Assembly: GCA_030428695.1 (NCBI GenBank)
Contig: JAUIEM010000037.1
Coordinates: 1 to 36,570 of the forward strand
From: a bacterium
Lineage (GTDB): Bacteria; Planctomycetota; J058; JAJDCP01
Length of the DNA: 36,570 bases
Direction of reading: 5' to 3'
The notes under the pieces: generated by a model
Databases searched by the model: none
Told to the model about the DNA's origin: nothing
Seen by the model: only the letters and a program-made list of their open reading frames with translations
Part shown: positions 15,672 through 24,300 of the stretch, piece by piece
Position numbering within the stretch: position 1 is the first letter of the stretch
How the letters are laid out: the number at the start of each line of letters is the position of its first letter
Program-made: the position numbers and the translations under genes

Positions 15672-16718
15672 ATGTCGCAACGAGGCGCCAGCCAGAGTCC
15701 ATCGAGTGCCTCGGGCCGCCGTCGCGACCACGCCTTCACCATCGTCGAGTGCCATCACGGCCGGCTCGACGCCCTGCGCGAGCGCTGCCGCGCCGTCGCC
15801 AGCGACCGGGCCCTCCTGTTCGACTGTCAGGGGCTCGAGGCCACGCGCGGCGACCTGCGCCGCATCGGCGAGGTCCTCCGGCGGCTGACCCGCTTGCGCG
15901 TCCACGCGCTGTACGGGCTCAGCGGCGCGGTGCGCCGGGGGCTGGACGCCGCCGGCTACCGCGATCTCCTCAACAGCGCCCATCCCGACCTCGACGCGGC
16001 GTTGCAGGCCGTGCGCCGCGAGCAGTCCGCGCGGCGGGCGATCGCCGAGGAACAGAAGCGCAGCGAGCGCGTGATGTTCGAGCTGCTCGAGGAAGAGGAA
16101 GACGACGAGCCGTTGTGGCGGGCGGAAGAGGATGAGGGCGAGGTCGTGATCAACTTCGAGCGCGCCGATGAGCCGGTGCTCGGCCTCGGTTCGCTGCTCG
16201 ACGACGAGTCCGGGGAGCTGCTCGAGGTCGAACCCGAGCCGCGCCCTTCGCCGCGGGTCGCGCCGATCGCTGTCGGCGAGGACGAAGAGCTCGAGGCGAT
16301 CCCCGCCCCGCGCCCCGGACGTCGCGCCTTGCGGCGGATGGCGGCCGCCGAGCCCAAGCGGGCGCGGCTGGACATCCACCGTCTCGCGCGCTTCGTCGCG
16401 GAGCACATCCGCGACGACGGCGACCTCGCCCTGCTCGAGGCCCTGCACCGCACGGGGCAGATCGGCGAGAAGGCGCTGCAGCGCACGCTGCACACCGACC
16501 GCGCGGGCCTCGACAAACGGCTCGAGCGCCTGGTCGCCGCAGCCTTCATCGAGCAGCTCGAGTCGGGCCGCTTCTTCAAGACCCGGCAGTTCCGTCTCGC
16601 GCCCGCGCTACCGCCCGAGCTCAGTCAGGCGCTCGCCTGGCGCAGGCGCGACCACGCGGTCTTCACCCAGTGGCTCGAGGGGACCAAAAAACTCTCCCGC
16701 CGCGAAAAAAGTCGTTGA
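15672..16718 (+). CDS. STAS-like / winged-helix-like regulatory protein (tentative)
   Basis: 348 aa; family not certain. Residues about 20-105 alternate strands and helices (ALLFDCQGLEATRGDLRRI, LRVHALYGLSGAVRRGLDAA) in a way reminiscent of STAS domains of anti-sigma antagonists. A very acidic linker follows (LLEEEEDDEPLW), then a C-terminal region (about 225-320) that looks like a winged helix: ALLEALHRTGQIGEKALQR, KRLERLVAAAFIEQLESG, FFKTRQFRL. Last gene of the operon, 28 bases after the receptor kinase, with a GGAAGAG ribosome site before ATG 15672. A plausible role is a cytosolic output or regulator for the kinases. The fold assignments are inference. Confidence 0.65.
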   Translation: MSQRGASQSPSSASGRRRDHAFTIVECHHGRLDALRERCRAVASDRALLFDCQGLEATRGDLRRIGEVLRRLTRLRVHALYGLSGAVRRGLDAAGYRDLLNSAHPDLDAALQAVRREQSARRAIAEEQKRSERVMFELLEEEEDDEPLWRAEEDEGEVVINFERADEPVLGLGSLLDDESGELLEVEPEPRPSPRVAPIAVGEDEELEAIPAPRPGRRALRRMAAAEPKRARLDIHRLARFVAEHIRDDGDLALLEALHRTGQIGEKALQRTLHTDRAGLDKRLERLVAAAFIEQLESGRFFKTRQFRLAPALPPELSQALAWRRRDHAVFTQWLEGTKKLSRREKSR

Positions 16719-16742
16719 CTCCCCAGGGAGGGGGAATAGAAT
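16715..16742 (+). promoter_or_regulatory. Promoter of tRNA-Gly
   Basis: TTGACT (16715-16720), a 16-bp spacer and TAGAAT (16737-16742) make a near-consensus sigma70 promoter. It overlaps the stop codon of the preceding gene and lies about 45 bases upstream of the tRNA. It may also serve tig, for which no separate promoter stands out. Confidence 0.7.
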
Positions 16743-16787
16743 GCCCGTGCTTCGGGGTTGAACGTTGCTGATATCCCGGGCATGCGA

Positions 16788-16862
16788 GCGGGCGTAGCTC
16801 AGTGGTAGAGCATAACCTTGCCAAGGTTAGGGTCGTGAGTTCGAATCTCATCGCCCGCTCCA
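16788..16862 (+). tRNA. tRNA-Gly (anticodon GCC)
   Basis: A full cloverleaf can be drawn. The acceptor stem is GCGGGCG/CGCCCGC, the D arm contains AGCTCAGTGGTAGAGC, and the anticodon stem TAACC/GGTTA encloses TTGCCAA with anticodon GCC at 16820-16822. The T arm has the canonical TTCGAAT loop. The discriminator is T and the 3' CCA is encoded (16860-16862). It decodes GGC and GGU. Confidence 0.97.
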
Positions 16863-16963
16863 TTCTTTACTCTTTCCCTGATACCGGTAGCTCCTATTGA
16901 TCTGTGGTCGGGTGGGAAAGCCCCGCGACCCACGGACGGTGCTTGTGTTGGAAGGCCCAGACC

Positions 16964-18343
16964 ATGGCGGAACCTGAAGCTCCCGAAGAAACCGTCGCCA
17001 GCGACGACGAAACGACCACCGCGACGGCCGAGGGGCCCGCCCCTGCCGTGGAGGCGGGGGAGCCGGTCGACAAGGGCGACTACACCGTGCTCTTCGAGGA
17101 CGACGGCCCCTGCCGCAAGAAGGCGCAGATCGTCGTCAAGAAGAAGCGCGTCGAGAAAGAGCTGAGCAAGACCTTCCGCGAGCTCTCCCGCACCGTCCAG
17201 GTGCGCGGCTTCCGGCCGGGCCGCGTGCCGCGCCGGGTGCTCGAGCGGAAGTTCGGCAAGCACGTCCGCGAGGACATCCAGGAGTCGCTGCCGCACGAGC
17301 TCCTCGAAGAGATCCTCGGCGACGCCGAGTTCGAGCCGATCGGGCAGGTGCTCCCCGACAACGCCGCGCTCAAGGACGGCACCCTCGAGTTCACGACCGC
17401 CTTCGACATCCGGCCCCAGTTCGAGCTGCCCGCCTTCGACGACCTGCGCGTCGTCAAGAAGGCGACCGAGGTCTCGACCGACAAGGTCGACGAAGAGCTC
17501 GCGGTGCTCGCGAAGTCCCAGGCCCGGTACGAGAAGGTCGAGGACGGCATCGAGGACGGCGACCTGCTCGTCTGCGACGCCGAGTACCAGGGCGAAGGTG
17601 ACAAACGCTGGGACGACGAAGACATCTGGGTCGACCAGGACACCGACAGCATCGAGACCTTCGACGTGCCCGACTGGAAGAGCGCCTGCCTCGGGAAGAA
17701 GATCGGCGACGTCATCGAGGTCGCCGCGACCGATCCGGACGGCGGCGCGGGCACCATGGCGGTCACGGTCCGTGAGATCAAGCGCCGGGTGCCGCCGGTT
17801 ATCGACGACGAGTGGGCGAAAGAGCAGGACTTCGACGACCTCAAGGCGATGAAGGAGCACTACCGCTCCGAAGAGATCAAGCGCCTCGAGGCCGAGGCCG
17901 AGTCCGAGGTCGACGACGAGCTGCTCAAGCTCGCCTGCGCGAAGCTCGACTTCGACCTGCCGAAGAACCTGATCGGCCGCGCCTCCGAGCACGCCAAGTA
18001 CCAGAAGCGGGCGAAGCTGCTCGAAGAGGGCAAGTCGGGCGACGAGCTCGAAGAGGCGCTGAAGGAAGCCGGCGAAGAGATCGAGCAGGACGCGATCTAC
18101 CAGGTGCGGCGGCAGCTGTTGCTCGAAGAGATCGCGAAGGCCGAGAAGATCTTCGTCACCGAGGAAGAGATCAACGCGCGCTTCGACGAGATCGCGGCGG
18201 CGACCGGGCGCGAGGCCTCCTTCATCCGCGAGTACTACGACGGTCGCGGCATGACCGGTCAGCTCCGGGACGAGATCCGGCTCGGACGGGCCAAGGACTG
18301 GCTGCGCGAGAAGGCCGAGATCGTCGACGCCGAGAACCAGTAG
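16964..18343 (+). CDS. tig: Trigger factor (ribosome-associated chaperone)
   Basis: 459 aa; binds the ribosome exit tunnel and shields nascent chains. An acidic N-terminal extension of about 40 residues precedes the ribosome-binding domain, which carries [19 protein letters not shown], the family's GFRxGxxP signature with Arg where Lys is usual. The middle region (about 185-275) occupies the place of the FKBP-type prolyl isomerase domain. It is short and acidic ([14 protein letters not shown]) and lacks recognisable isomerase landmarks, so isomerase activity is doubtful. The C-terminal helical chaperone arms (from about 285) are complete. ATG 16964 begins MAEPEAPEE. The gene sits about 100 bp after tRNA-Gly and 37 bp before clpP, the classical tig-clpP-clpX order. 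Confidence 0.95.
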   Translation: MAEPEAPEETVASDDETTTATAEGPAPAVEAGEPVDKGDYTVLFEDDGPCRKKAQIVVKKKRVEKELSKTFRELSRTVQVRGFRPGRVPRRVLERKFGKHVREDIQESLPHELLEEILGDAEFEPIGQVLPDNAALKDGTLEFTTAFDIRPQFELPAFDDLRVVKKATEVSTDKVDEELAVLAKSQARYEKVEDGIEDGDLLVCDAEYQGEGDKRWDDEDIWVDQDTDSIETFDVPDWKSACLGKKIGDVIEVAATDPDGGAGTMAVTVREIKRRVPPVIDDEWAKEQDFDDLKAMKEHYRSEEIKRLEAEAESEVDDELLKLACAKLDFDLPKNLIGRASEHAKYQKRAKLLEEGKSGDELEEALKEAGEEIEQDAIYQVRRQLLLEEIAKAEKIFVTEEEINARFDEIAAATGREASFIREYYDGRGMTGQLRDEIRLGRAKDWLREKAEIVDAENQ

Positions 18344-18380
18344 GCCGACGGGCAGGATTCCCCCCACAGCGAGGTACAGC

Positions 18381-18989
18381 ATGGACGTGCACAACTCGGT
18401 CATCCCGATCGTCATCGAAAAGACCGGTCAGATCGAACGCTCGTACGATATCTACTCGCGTCTCCTCAAAGAGCGGATCATCTTCATCGGCTCGGCGATC
18501 AGCGACGAGGTGGCGAATGTCGTCATCGCGCAGCTGCTGTTCCTGCAGTTCCGCGAGAAGAACAAAGACATCAGCATGTACCTCAACACGCCGGGCGGCT
18601 CCGTCACCGCCGGCCTCGCGATCTACGACACGATGCAGTACGTGACCAGCCCGATCGCGACCTACTGCATCGGCCAGGCCTCGAGCATGGGCGCGATCCT
18701 CCTCTCCGGCGGCACGCAGGGCAAGCGTCACGCGCTTCCCCACTCCCGCATCATGATCCACCAGCCCTGGGGCGGCGCCTCGGGCACGGCCAAGGACATC
18801 GAGATCCAGGCCGAAGAGATCGTCAAGCACAAGCTGACCCTGAACAAGATCCTCGCCAAGCACACCGGCCAGGATCTGGCGGTGATCGAGAAGGACTCGG
18901 ACCGCGACTTCTACATGTCGCCGCACGAGGCCAAGGAGTACGGTCTCGTCGATGTCGTCCTCGAGCCGCGGGATCCGACCAGCAAATGA
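18381..18989 (+). CDS. clpP: ATP-dependent Clp protease proteolytic subunit
   Basis: 202 aa, normal family length. The serine protease forms the ClpP barrel and degrades proteins fed by ClpX or ClpA-type unfoldases. The catalytic triad is complete: Ser102 in [14 protein letters not shown], His127 in HSRIMIHQP and Asp176 in DSDRDFYMS, with the same spacing as the E. coli triad. [17 protein letters not shown] is also canonical. ATG 18381 begins [16 protein letters not shown]; only a short N-terminal propeptide is possible. It lies 37 bp after tig and 9 bp before clpX, so the three genes form one operon. Nothing unusual in the sequence. Confidence 0.97.
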   Translation: MDVHNSVIPIVIEKTGQIERSYDIYSRLLKERIIFIGSAISDEVANVVIAQLLFLQFREKNKDISMYLNTPGGSVTAGLAIYDTMQYVTSPIATYCIGQASSMGAILLSGGTQGKRHALPHSRIMIHQPWGGASGTAKDIEIQAEEIVKHKLTLNKILAKHTGQDLAVIEKDSDRDFYMSPHEAKEYGLVDVVLEPRDPTSK

Positions 18990-18998
18990 GCCCTGCCC

Positions 18999-20240
18999 AT
19001 GCCCGCGCGTAAGTGCGTCTTCTGCGGAAAAACGGGGCGGATGGTCGACAAGCTGATCGCCGCCCTCAACGACGAGGTCTGCATCTGCAACGAGTGCGTC
19101 GAGATGTGCCACACCATGCTGGCCGACGCGACCCGTGAGAGCAGCCGCCGCGCCTACGACCTCAAGAAACCTCCCCCGCCCCGGGTGATCAAGGAAGAGC
19201 TCGACGCCTACGTCATCGGCCAGGAGCGGGCCAAGAAGGTGCTGTCGGTCGCGGTCAACTCGCACTACAAGCGCATCCACCTGCCGCCGACGCCCGACCT
19301 CGAGCTCGAGAAGAGCAACATCCTGCTGATCGGGCCGACCGGCTCGGGCAAGACCCTGCTCGCCCGGACGCTGGCGAAGATCCTCGATGTGCCCTTCGCG
19401 ATCGCCGACGCGACCACCCTGACCGAGGCGGGCTACGTCGGCGAGGACGTCGAGAACATCCTGCTGCGGCTCCTGCACGCGGCCGACTTCGACCTCTCCC
19501 GTGCCGAGCAGGGGGTCGTGTTCATCGACGAGATCGACAAGATCGCGCGCAGCTCGCAGAACGTGTCGATCACCCGGGACGTGTCCGGCGAGGGCGTCCA
19601 GCAGGCGTTGTTGAAGATCCTCGAGGGCACGACCGCGAACGTGCCGCCGCAGGGCGGGCGCAAGCACCCCGAGCAGCACTACATCCAGATGGACACCTCG
19701 AAGATCCTGTTCATCTGCGGCGGCACCTTCGTCGGCCTCAAGGACGTGATCGAGGAGCGTCAGGGCAAGAGCCGGCTCGGCTTCGGCGGCGACCTCGAGG
19801 AGGAAGAGAAGGCGCCGCGGCTGGCCGAGGTCGAGCCGCAGGACCTCGTCAAGTTCGGGCTGATTCCCGAGTTGATCGGGCGGCTGCCGATCGTCGCGCA
19901 GCTCGAGGCGATCAGCGAGGACGCGCTGATCCGCATCATGAACGAGCCGCGCAACGCGATCCTGCGCCAGTACCAGCGGCTGTTCCAGCTCGAGGGCGTC
20001 GATCTCAAGTTCCGCAAGAACGCGGTCAAGGCGCTCGCCGCCAAGGCCCTCGCCCGCGAGACCGGCGCGCGCGCCGTGCGCGCGGTGGTCGAGGAGCTGA
20101 TGCTCGACTTGATGTACGAGATCCCCTCGCGGGACGACATCAAGAAGGTGATCATCACCAAGCGGGCCGTCGAAGAGGGTTACCGCATCCCCTCGCGGAA
20201 GAAGGCGAAGAGCGGCAAGAGCAAGCGCAAGCGGGCCTGA
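18999..20240 (+). CDS. clpX: ATP-dependent Clp protease ATP-binding subunit ClpX
   Basis: 413 aa AAA+ unfoldase that recognises substrates and threads them into ClpP. The N-terminal zinc-binding domain has its four cysteines (CVFCGKTG and CICNEC). The AAA+ module has Walker [13 protein letters not shown], the pore loop [11 protein letters not shown], Walker [13 protein letters not shown], a further pore element [18 protein letters not shown] and the sensor-2 segment [14 protein letters not shown]. The C-terminus ends in a basic tail ([13 protein letters not shown]), a small deviation of unknown meaning. It starts at ATG 18999, 9 bases after the clpP stop. Hairpin repeat copy 2 lies 44 bases beyond its stop and may end the transcript. 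Confidence 0.97.
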   Translation: MPARKCVFCGKTGRMVDKLIAALNDEVCICNECVEMCHTMLADATRESSRRAYDLKKPPPPRVIKEELDAYVIGQERAKKVLSVAVNSHYKRIHLPPTPDLELEKSNILLIGPTGSGKTLLARTLAKILDVPFAIADATTLTEAGYVGEDVENILLRLLHAADFDLSRAEQGVVFIDEIDKIARSSQNVSITRDVSGEGVQQALLKILEGTTANVPPQGGRKHPEQHYIQMDTSKILFICGGTFVGLKDVIEERQGKSRLGFGGDLEEEEKAPRLAEVEPQDLVKFGLIPELIGRLPIVAQLEAISEDALIRIMNEPRNAILRQYQRLFQLEGVDLKFRKNAVKALAAKALARETGARAVRAVVEELMLDLMYEIPSRDDIKKVIITKRAVEEGYRIPSRKKAKSGKSKRKRA

Positions 20241-20284
20241 GGGCGGCGCGCAGCCGATCGGATTGTCGCCCCGCCTTCGCACAC

Positions 20285-20326
20285 GTTCCCGCCGACCCGC
20301 GCTCCGAGGGACGAGGAGCGTGGGTG
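20285..20326 (-). repeat. Hairpin repeat, copy 2 of the dispersed pair
   Basis: Reverse-oriented copy of the unit at 58-99. The stem acccgcgctcc / ggagcgtgggt has a single G-T position, so pairing is kept in RNA despite substitutions. It lies between clpX and the hydrolase gene. Its GAGGAG (20313-20318) doubles as the ribosome binding site of the hydrolase and its end touches the GTG at 20324. Confidence 0.7.
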
Positions 20327-21490
20327 TTGAGCGAGGCGCGACCCGAGCGTTGGCCGGAGCCGATCACGCGGGCTCTGCTCGCGTTCCAGCTCGGCTGCTA
20401 CTCGCTGGTTCTCCTGCCGTTCGCGCTGCCGGCGCTGCTCTTGTGCCTGGTCGCCCGCTCGGCCAACGGGCGGTTGTGCGGGCTCGCTGTCCTGGCCTGG
20501 GTCGCCGCGGCCTACGTCGCGGTCGTGCGGCGGGCTCGGCGCAGTCGGCGCGCGGCCTCCAGGCGGGTGGTGGTCGCGCTGCTCCTGGTCGGCGTCGCGC
20601 TGATCGTCGTCGCGCGCCTGCGGGCCCCGACCGGCGACCCGGGGGAGGGTAGCCGCGCTCGATCGATCTATCTGCAGGGCGGGCGGTTCGCGCCGAGCTC
20701 TCTCGCGAACATCGTGCCCGAAGCGGACCAGTTCCTGCTCGGCAGCTTCCTGATCAGCCCGCTGGATCCCACCCTGGATTTCGCCCAGGCCGCGAGGCTG
20801 CGCGGGCTGATCCGGGACGTATACGGGCCGATGGCGGGCGATTCCACTTTCGTCGCCCTCGGCTCTCACATGAACCTCGCCTACCGGCACCTGTTCGGAC
20901 TCGACTGGGACACCGGCCACGCCTACGTGTACCTGCCGGACGACCCGGGGCCGCTGCCGGTGCTGCTGTTCCTGCACGGCTCCGCCGGCAATTTCAAGGG
21001 CTACCTGTGGTTGCTGCGCGCGGTCGCCGAGCGGTGCCGGGTCGCGATCGTCGCCCCCTCGTACGGCTTCGGCGAGTGGCGGGAGCCGGGCTGTGTGGTG
21101 GCGGTCGACCGGTGCCTGGCATGGATCGCGGAGCACCCGCGCCTCGCCTCCGACAGCGTGGTGCTCGCGGGGCTGTCGAACGGCGGGAAGGGCGTGACCC
21201 GGGTCGCGACCGCGCGGCCGGACGACTTCCGGGCGCTCGCCTACGTCTCCCCCGTGCTCGAGAGCGCGTGGCTCGCCCAGCTCGCGGAGGTCTGGGATCC
21301 GGAGCGGCCGGTCTGGATCGTGCACGGCGCCCAGGACCGCAGGATCCCCGTGGCCGGGGTGGAGGCCGGGGCTCGCCAGCTCGGCGCCGAGCTGGTGGTG
21401 GTGGAGGGGGAAGATCACTTCCTGCTCTTCAGCCAGCCGGAGAGGGTGCTGGGCGGCCTGGAGCGGTTGTTCCGACGCCGACCCCGATGA
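20324..21490 (+). CDS. Membrane-anchored alpha/beta hydrolase
   Basis: 388 aa. Three hydrophobic segments near the N-terminus (about 15-42, 50-68 and 83-98, the last VVVALLLVGVALIVVA) anchor the protein. The catalytic domain starts near residue 190: VLLFLHGSAGNFKGY (oxyanion region), nucleophile Ser285 in GLSNGGKG, acid Asp in VHGAQDRRIP and catalytic His in EGEDHFLLF. This matches esterase/PHB-depolymerase-like hydrolases; the substrate is not predictable. The GTG at 20324 overlaps hairpin repeat copy 2, which supplies the Shine-Dalgarno. A lipoprotein gene follows after 55 bases. With two or three helices before it, the catalytic domain could be extracytoplasmic; topology is not certain. 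Confidence 0.82.
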   Translation: MLSEARPERWPEPITRALLAFQLGCYSLVLLPFALPALLLCLVARSANGRLCGLAVLAWVAAAYVAVVRRARRSRRAASRRVVVALLLVGVALIVVARLRAPTGDPGEGSRARSIYLQGGRFAPSSLANIVPEADQFLLGSFLISPLDPTLDFAQAARLRGLIRDVYGPMAGDSTFVALGSHMNLAYRHLFGLDWDTGHAYVYLPDDPGPLPVLLFLHGSAGNFKGYLWLLRAVAERCRVAIVAPSYGFGEWREPGCVVAVDRCLAWIAEHPRLASDSVVLAGLSNGGKGVTRVATARPDDFRALAYVSPVLESAWLAQLAEVWDPERPVWIVHGAQDRRIPVAGVEAGARQLGAELVVVEGEDHFLLFSQPERVLGGLERLFRRRPR

Positions 21491-21545
21491 CAGTCTGCGG
21501 ACAGCCCGAGCGTACCGTGGAGCAGGCGCCGCTGGAGGAGGTCCC

Positions 21546-22013
21546 ATGCGATTCGGGCTCCTGGTCCTGTTGCCGTGCGTCGCGTCGTGCGCGTCGGGCG
21601 CGAAGCACGCGTGGGAGCCGCGTGAAGAGCTGAGCTACAGGATGTCCCCGTACTTCCTTCTGGACGCAGACGCGCTTCGCAGCGAGCCCGACGTCGATCG
21701 GGCCCTGGACCGATGCGAAGGCGAGCTCCAGCGCCTCGAGAGCATCTTCTTCGCCGTCGGTGGTATGGGTTTCACCATCGATCGAGGCAGGGTGCACGGG
21801 CAGCTGCTCGCGGCGGAGCTCTGCAGCCGGCGCTGCCGGGAGTCCTTCCGGGTCCGCGATCTGTGGCGGGCAGCGCGGCACCTGGGTGCGGCAGCGCGAG
21901 TCTGTGGCGACAACCGCCGCCACCGATGGAGCGACACGGAGGTTCTGGGTCTGGCCATCGAGCTGTCGTGGCTCGCTCGTTCGACCCTGGGCCGGTGGTG
22001 TGTCCCGAGCTGA
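21546..22013 (+). CDS. Small predicted lipoprotein, 155 aa
   Basis: ATG 21546 has a strong GGAGGAGG site upstream. The signal region is very short (MRFGLLVLLPCVASC), ending in a lipobox-like VASC with Cys15 as the probable lipidated residue, so envelope location is predicted. The mature part is mostly helical and has several cysteines (RCEGELQRLES, ELCSRRCRESF, ARVCGDN, RWCVPS) that could form disulphides in the periplasm. No family recognised. It follows the membrane hydrolase on the same strand and may share its transcript. Confidence 0.7.
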   Translation: MRFGLLVLLPCVASCASGAKHAWEPREELSYRMSPYFLLDADALRSEPDVDRALDRCEGELQRLESIFFAVGGMGFTIDRGRVHGQLLAAELCSRRCRESFRVRDLWRAARHLGAAARVCGDNRRHRWSDTEVLGLAIELSWLARSTLGRWCVPS

Positions 22014-22053
22014 ACGGCTGCCAGATCCCGTCCCTCTTCCCCGGACACAAACC

Positions 22054-22081
22054 TTTACATGCCAACGCAGGCCGCTACACT
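22054..22081 (+). promoter_or_regulatory. Promoter of the DEAD-box helicase gene
   Basis: TTTACA (22054-22059), a 16-bp spacer and TACACT (22076-22081), 47 bases ahead of the ATG at 22129. Both hexamers are good sigma70 matches. Confidence 0.6.
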
Positions 22082-22128
22082 CAGCCGACCAAGACAAGCT
22101 GGGGATTCTCCCCGGAGGAGAGTCCTTG

Positions 22129-23793
22129 ATGTCGACCGACGATCCGTTTGTGCACGTACCCGCCGGCCTCGCTGAGGCCCTGCGGGAGCGCGGCTTCACC
22201 ACATTGACCCCCGTCCAGACCGCGACGCTCGCGCCCGAGCTGCGGGGCCGCGACCTGCGCATCGCTTCGCGCACCGGCTCCGGCAAGACCGTCGCCCTCG
22301 GCTTCGCCCTGGCGGAGCTGTTGCGCGACGTCGACCAGCCCTACGGCAAGCCGGCCCGCCCGGTCGCGCTGATGATCGCGCCGACCCGCGAGCTCGCGGT
22401 GCAGATCGCCGACGAGCTGCGCTGGCTGTACGCGCCGCTGGCGGTGCGGGTCGACGTCCTGACCGGCGGCACGCCGATCGGCGGCGACTTCCGCAAGCTC
22501 AAGCAGAACCCGGCCGTGCTGGTCGGCACCCCGGGCCGGCTGGTCGACCACCTCGAGCGCGGCAGCCTCGCGGTCGACACCCTGCAGGCGGCGGTTCTCG
22601 ACGAGGCCGACCGGCTGCTCGACATGGGCTTCCGCGAGGAGCTCGAGCGCATCCTGCGGGACGCCCCGGACGAGCGCCGCACCCACCTGGTGTCCGCGAC
22701 CTTCCCCGACGCGGTCGAGGCTCTCGCCAACGCCGTGCAGCACGACCCGGCCCCGGTCGAGGGCGAGAACCTCGACCAGGCCCACGCCGACATCGACCAC
22801 GAGCTGTACGTGCTGCCGCGCGAGCAGCGCCTGCCCGCGCTGATCAACCTGCTCCTGTTCGCCCCGCGCGACAAGACGCTGGTCTTCGTCCGCACGCGCG
22901 CCGACACCGCGAACATCGCCTCCGACCTGGTCGCCGAGGGCCTGCGTGTCGCCGCCCTGCATGGGGACATGTCGCAGCGCGAGCGCACGATGACGCTCGA
23001 GGCCTTCCGGGCCGGCAACCTGCAGGCGGTCATCGCGACCGACGTCGCCGCGCGCGGCCTCGATGTTTCGGACATCAAGCGCGTCATCCACGCCGACCCG
23101 CCGTTCAACGCCGAGGACTTCACCCACCGCAGCGGCCGCACCGGCCGCGCCGGCAACAAGGGCCGCAGCCTGCTGCTGGTTCCGCCGCGCGCCGTGCGCC
23201 ACGTGCGGCGCCTGCTGCGCGGCCTGAAGATCGAGGCGGCCGACCGCGAGATCCCCGGCCCCGAGCAGGTGATCGCCGCCGCCGACGAGCGGCTGGTCGC
23301 CAGCCTCGATGAGGACCACGCCTGCCCCGAGCGGCTGCGGAAGCTCGCCAACCGGCTGCTCGAGAGCCAGGACCCCGAAGAGCTGGTCGCTCGCCTCCTC
23401 GTCGGCAGCCACCACACCGGTCCGTGCGCGCCGCGCCGCATGCCGAAGTACGCGCAGCAGGGCTCCGGCCGCCGTCGGGCCTCCGAGCGCCGCCGGGCGG
23501 GCGAACGCCACGCCGGGCCGCGGCGCTGCGAGAAGGGGCCCTGGGTGCCCTTTCAGATGAGCTGGGGGCACATGCACGGCGCCAACCCGCGCAAGGTGCT
23601 CGCGGTGATCTGCCGCCGGGGTGGGGTCGACAGCCGCAAGATCGGCGCGATCCGCATCGCCGAGCGCTCCTCGAAGTTCGAGGTGCTCGCCTCTTCCGCC
23701 GACGCCTTCGCCCGCGCGGCCCGCAAGCCGGACAGCCGCGACCCGCGGATCAAGATCCGTCCCTGGATGGACCGGCGCAGCCGCTCGTCGTAG
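22129..23793 (+). CDS. DEAD-box ATP-dependent RNA helicase with DbpA-type RNA-binding domain
   Basis: 554 aa; unwinds structured RNA, probably in ribosome assembly as for DbpA/DeaD relatives. Helicase motifs in order: Q motif region FTTLTPVQTATL, motif I ASRTGSGKT (about 45-53), PTRELAVQ, TPGRL, DEAD at 158-161, motif III SAT, VFVRTRAD, ATDVAARGLDVSDI and HRSGRTGRAG. A basic linker (SGRRRASERRRAGE) leads to the C-terminal DbpA-like domain (from about 465): WVPFQMSWGHMHGANPRKV, then GGVDSRKIGAIRI. Both DbpA and DeaD carry such a domain, so no symbol is given. The ATG at 22129 has GGAGGAG upstream. Confidence 0.93.
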   Translation: MSTDDPFVHVPAGLAEALRERGFTTLTPVQTATLAPELRGRDLRIASRTGSGKTVALGFALAELLRDVDQPYGKPARPVALMIAPTRELAVQIADELRWLYAPLAVRVDVLTGGTPIGGDFRKLKQNPAVLVGTPGRLVDHLERGSLAVDTLQAAVLDEADRLLDMGFREELERILRDAPDERRTHLVSATFPDAVEALANAVQHDPAPVEGENLDQAHADIDHELYVLPREQRLPALINLLLFAPRDKTLVFVRTRADTANIASDLVAEGLRVAALHGDMSQRERTMTLEAFRAGNLQAVIATDVAARGLDVSDIKRVIHADPPFNAEDFTHRSGRTGRAGNKGRSLLLVPPRAVRHVRRLLRGLKIEAADREIPGPEQVIAAADERLVASLDEDHACPERLRKLANRLLESQDPEELVARLLVGSHHTGPCAPRRMPKYAQQGSGRRRASERRRAGERHAGPRRCEKGPWVPFQMSWGHMHGANPRKVLAVICRRGGVDSRKIGAIRIAERSSKFEVLASSADAFARAARKPDSRDPRIKIRPWMDRRSRSS

Positions 23794-23961
23794 GGCGTCC
23801 CGGAGCGGGAATCTTCGGGTTCGCATGGGCCTCCTGGGGTCGACCCGGCTTTCCCCGGCGCCGCAACGTGAGCTCCAGGAGCAGGTCGATCGGATGGTCG
23901 CGTGGGGTTCGCCAGGCCGCAGGCGAGGGGTCATTCGGCGACAGACAAGCGTCCGGGCGCC

Positions 23962-24137
23962 CGGCAGGGCGCAACACCAACACAGGACCGTCCCAGAGGA
24001 CCAGGTTGCCCTCCAAAGCTGGAGACAGCTTCGGGCCGTTGACGACCTCTCGCGTGCAGGTGTTCCTCCCGGAGCTGGCTCCAGCTTTGGACGGTCTTTT
24101 CTTCGGGCAACCTGCGTCTGACACGGTTGTGCCCGAC
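23962..24137. repeat. Long imperfect palindrome (foldback / MITE-like), about 176 bp
   Basis: The core arms TCCAAAGCTGGAG (24012-24024) and CTCCAGCTTTGGA (24079-24091) are a perfect 13-bp inverted pair. Outside them CAGGTTGCCC (24002-24011) is mirrored by GGGCAACCTG (24105-24114), offset by an insertion in the right arm. Each outer end is itself a small inverted repeat (GGGC..AAC with GTTGCCC on the left; GGGCAAC with GTTGTGCCC on the right). The layout recalls a foldback transposable element, or a bidirectional terminator between the convergent helicase and NYN genes. Confidence 0.65.
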
Positions 24138-24152
24138 AAGTTGATGAAGTGG

Positions 24153-24169
24153 AACCCCCCACCGGGGGG
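24153..24169. terminator. C/G-run hairpin, possible transcription stop
   Basis: CCCCCC, a short ACCGG loop and GGGGGG, followed by a further G run. A very stable hairpin 130 bases downstream of the NYN gene end on the minus strand. No T-run on either side, so an intrinsic terminator is uncertain. Confidence 0.3.
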
Positions 24170-24300
24170 CAGGGGGGGAATAGCATGCACGCCATCCCCC
24201 TAACGGGCAACGATGGCCGACCTCAGCAAAGCACCGGTATCGAGGCCGGGCGACCATCCGATGACGTAGCCGGCAAGCCCGACATCGAATGTTCCAGTCC

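Larger units (their letters stand above)
23794..24300. other. 507-bp intergenic region between convergent genes
   Basis: No supportable gene. Open frames on both strands have no ribosome sites and end within neighbouring genes. The region contains a long imperfect palindrome (23962-24137) and a G/C-run hairpin (about 24153-24169), listed separately. The minus-strand reading of its right part looks like a mobile-element edge, but no transposase remnant is recognisable. Confidence 0.6.

Noticed and set aside
11447..15742. 1431-aa minus-strand open frame
   Set aside because: Shadow of the pseudokinase and kinase genes on the plus strand, which carry clear kinase, FHA and FGE-like motifs.
23750..24190. 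146-aa minus-strand open frame in the helicase-NYN gap
   Set aside because: No ribosome site, runs through the palindrome and into the 3' end of the helicase gene; no recognisable transposase or other domain.
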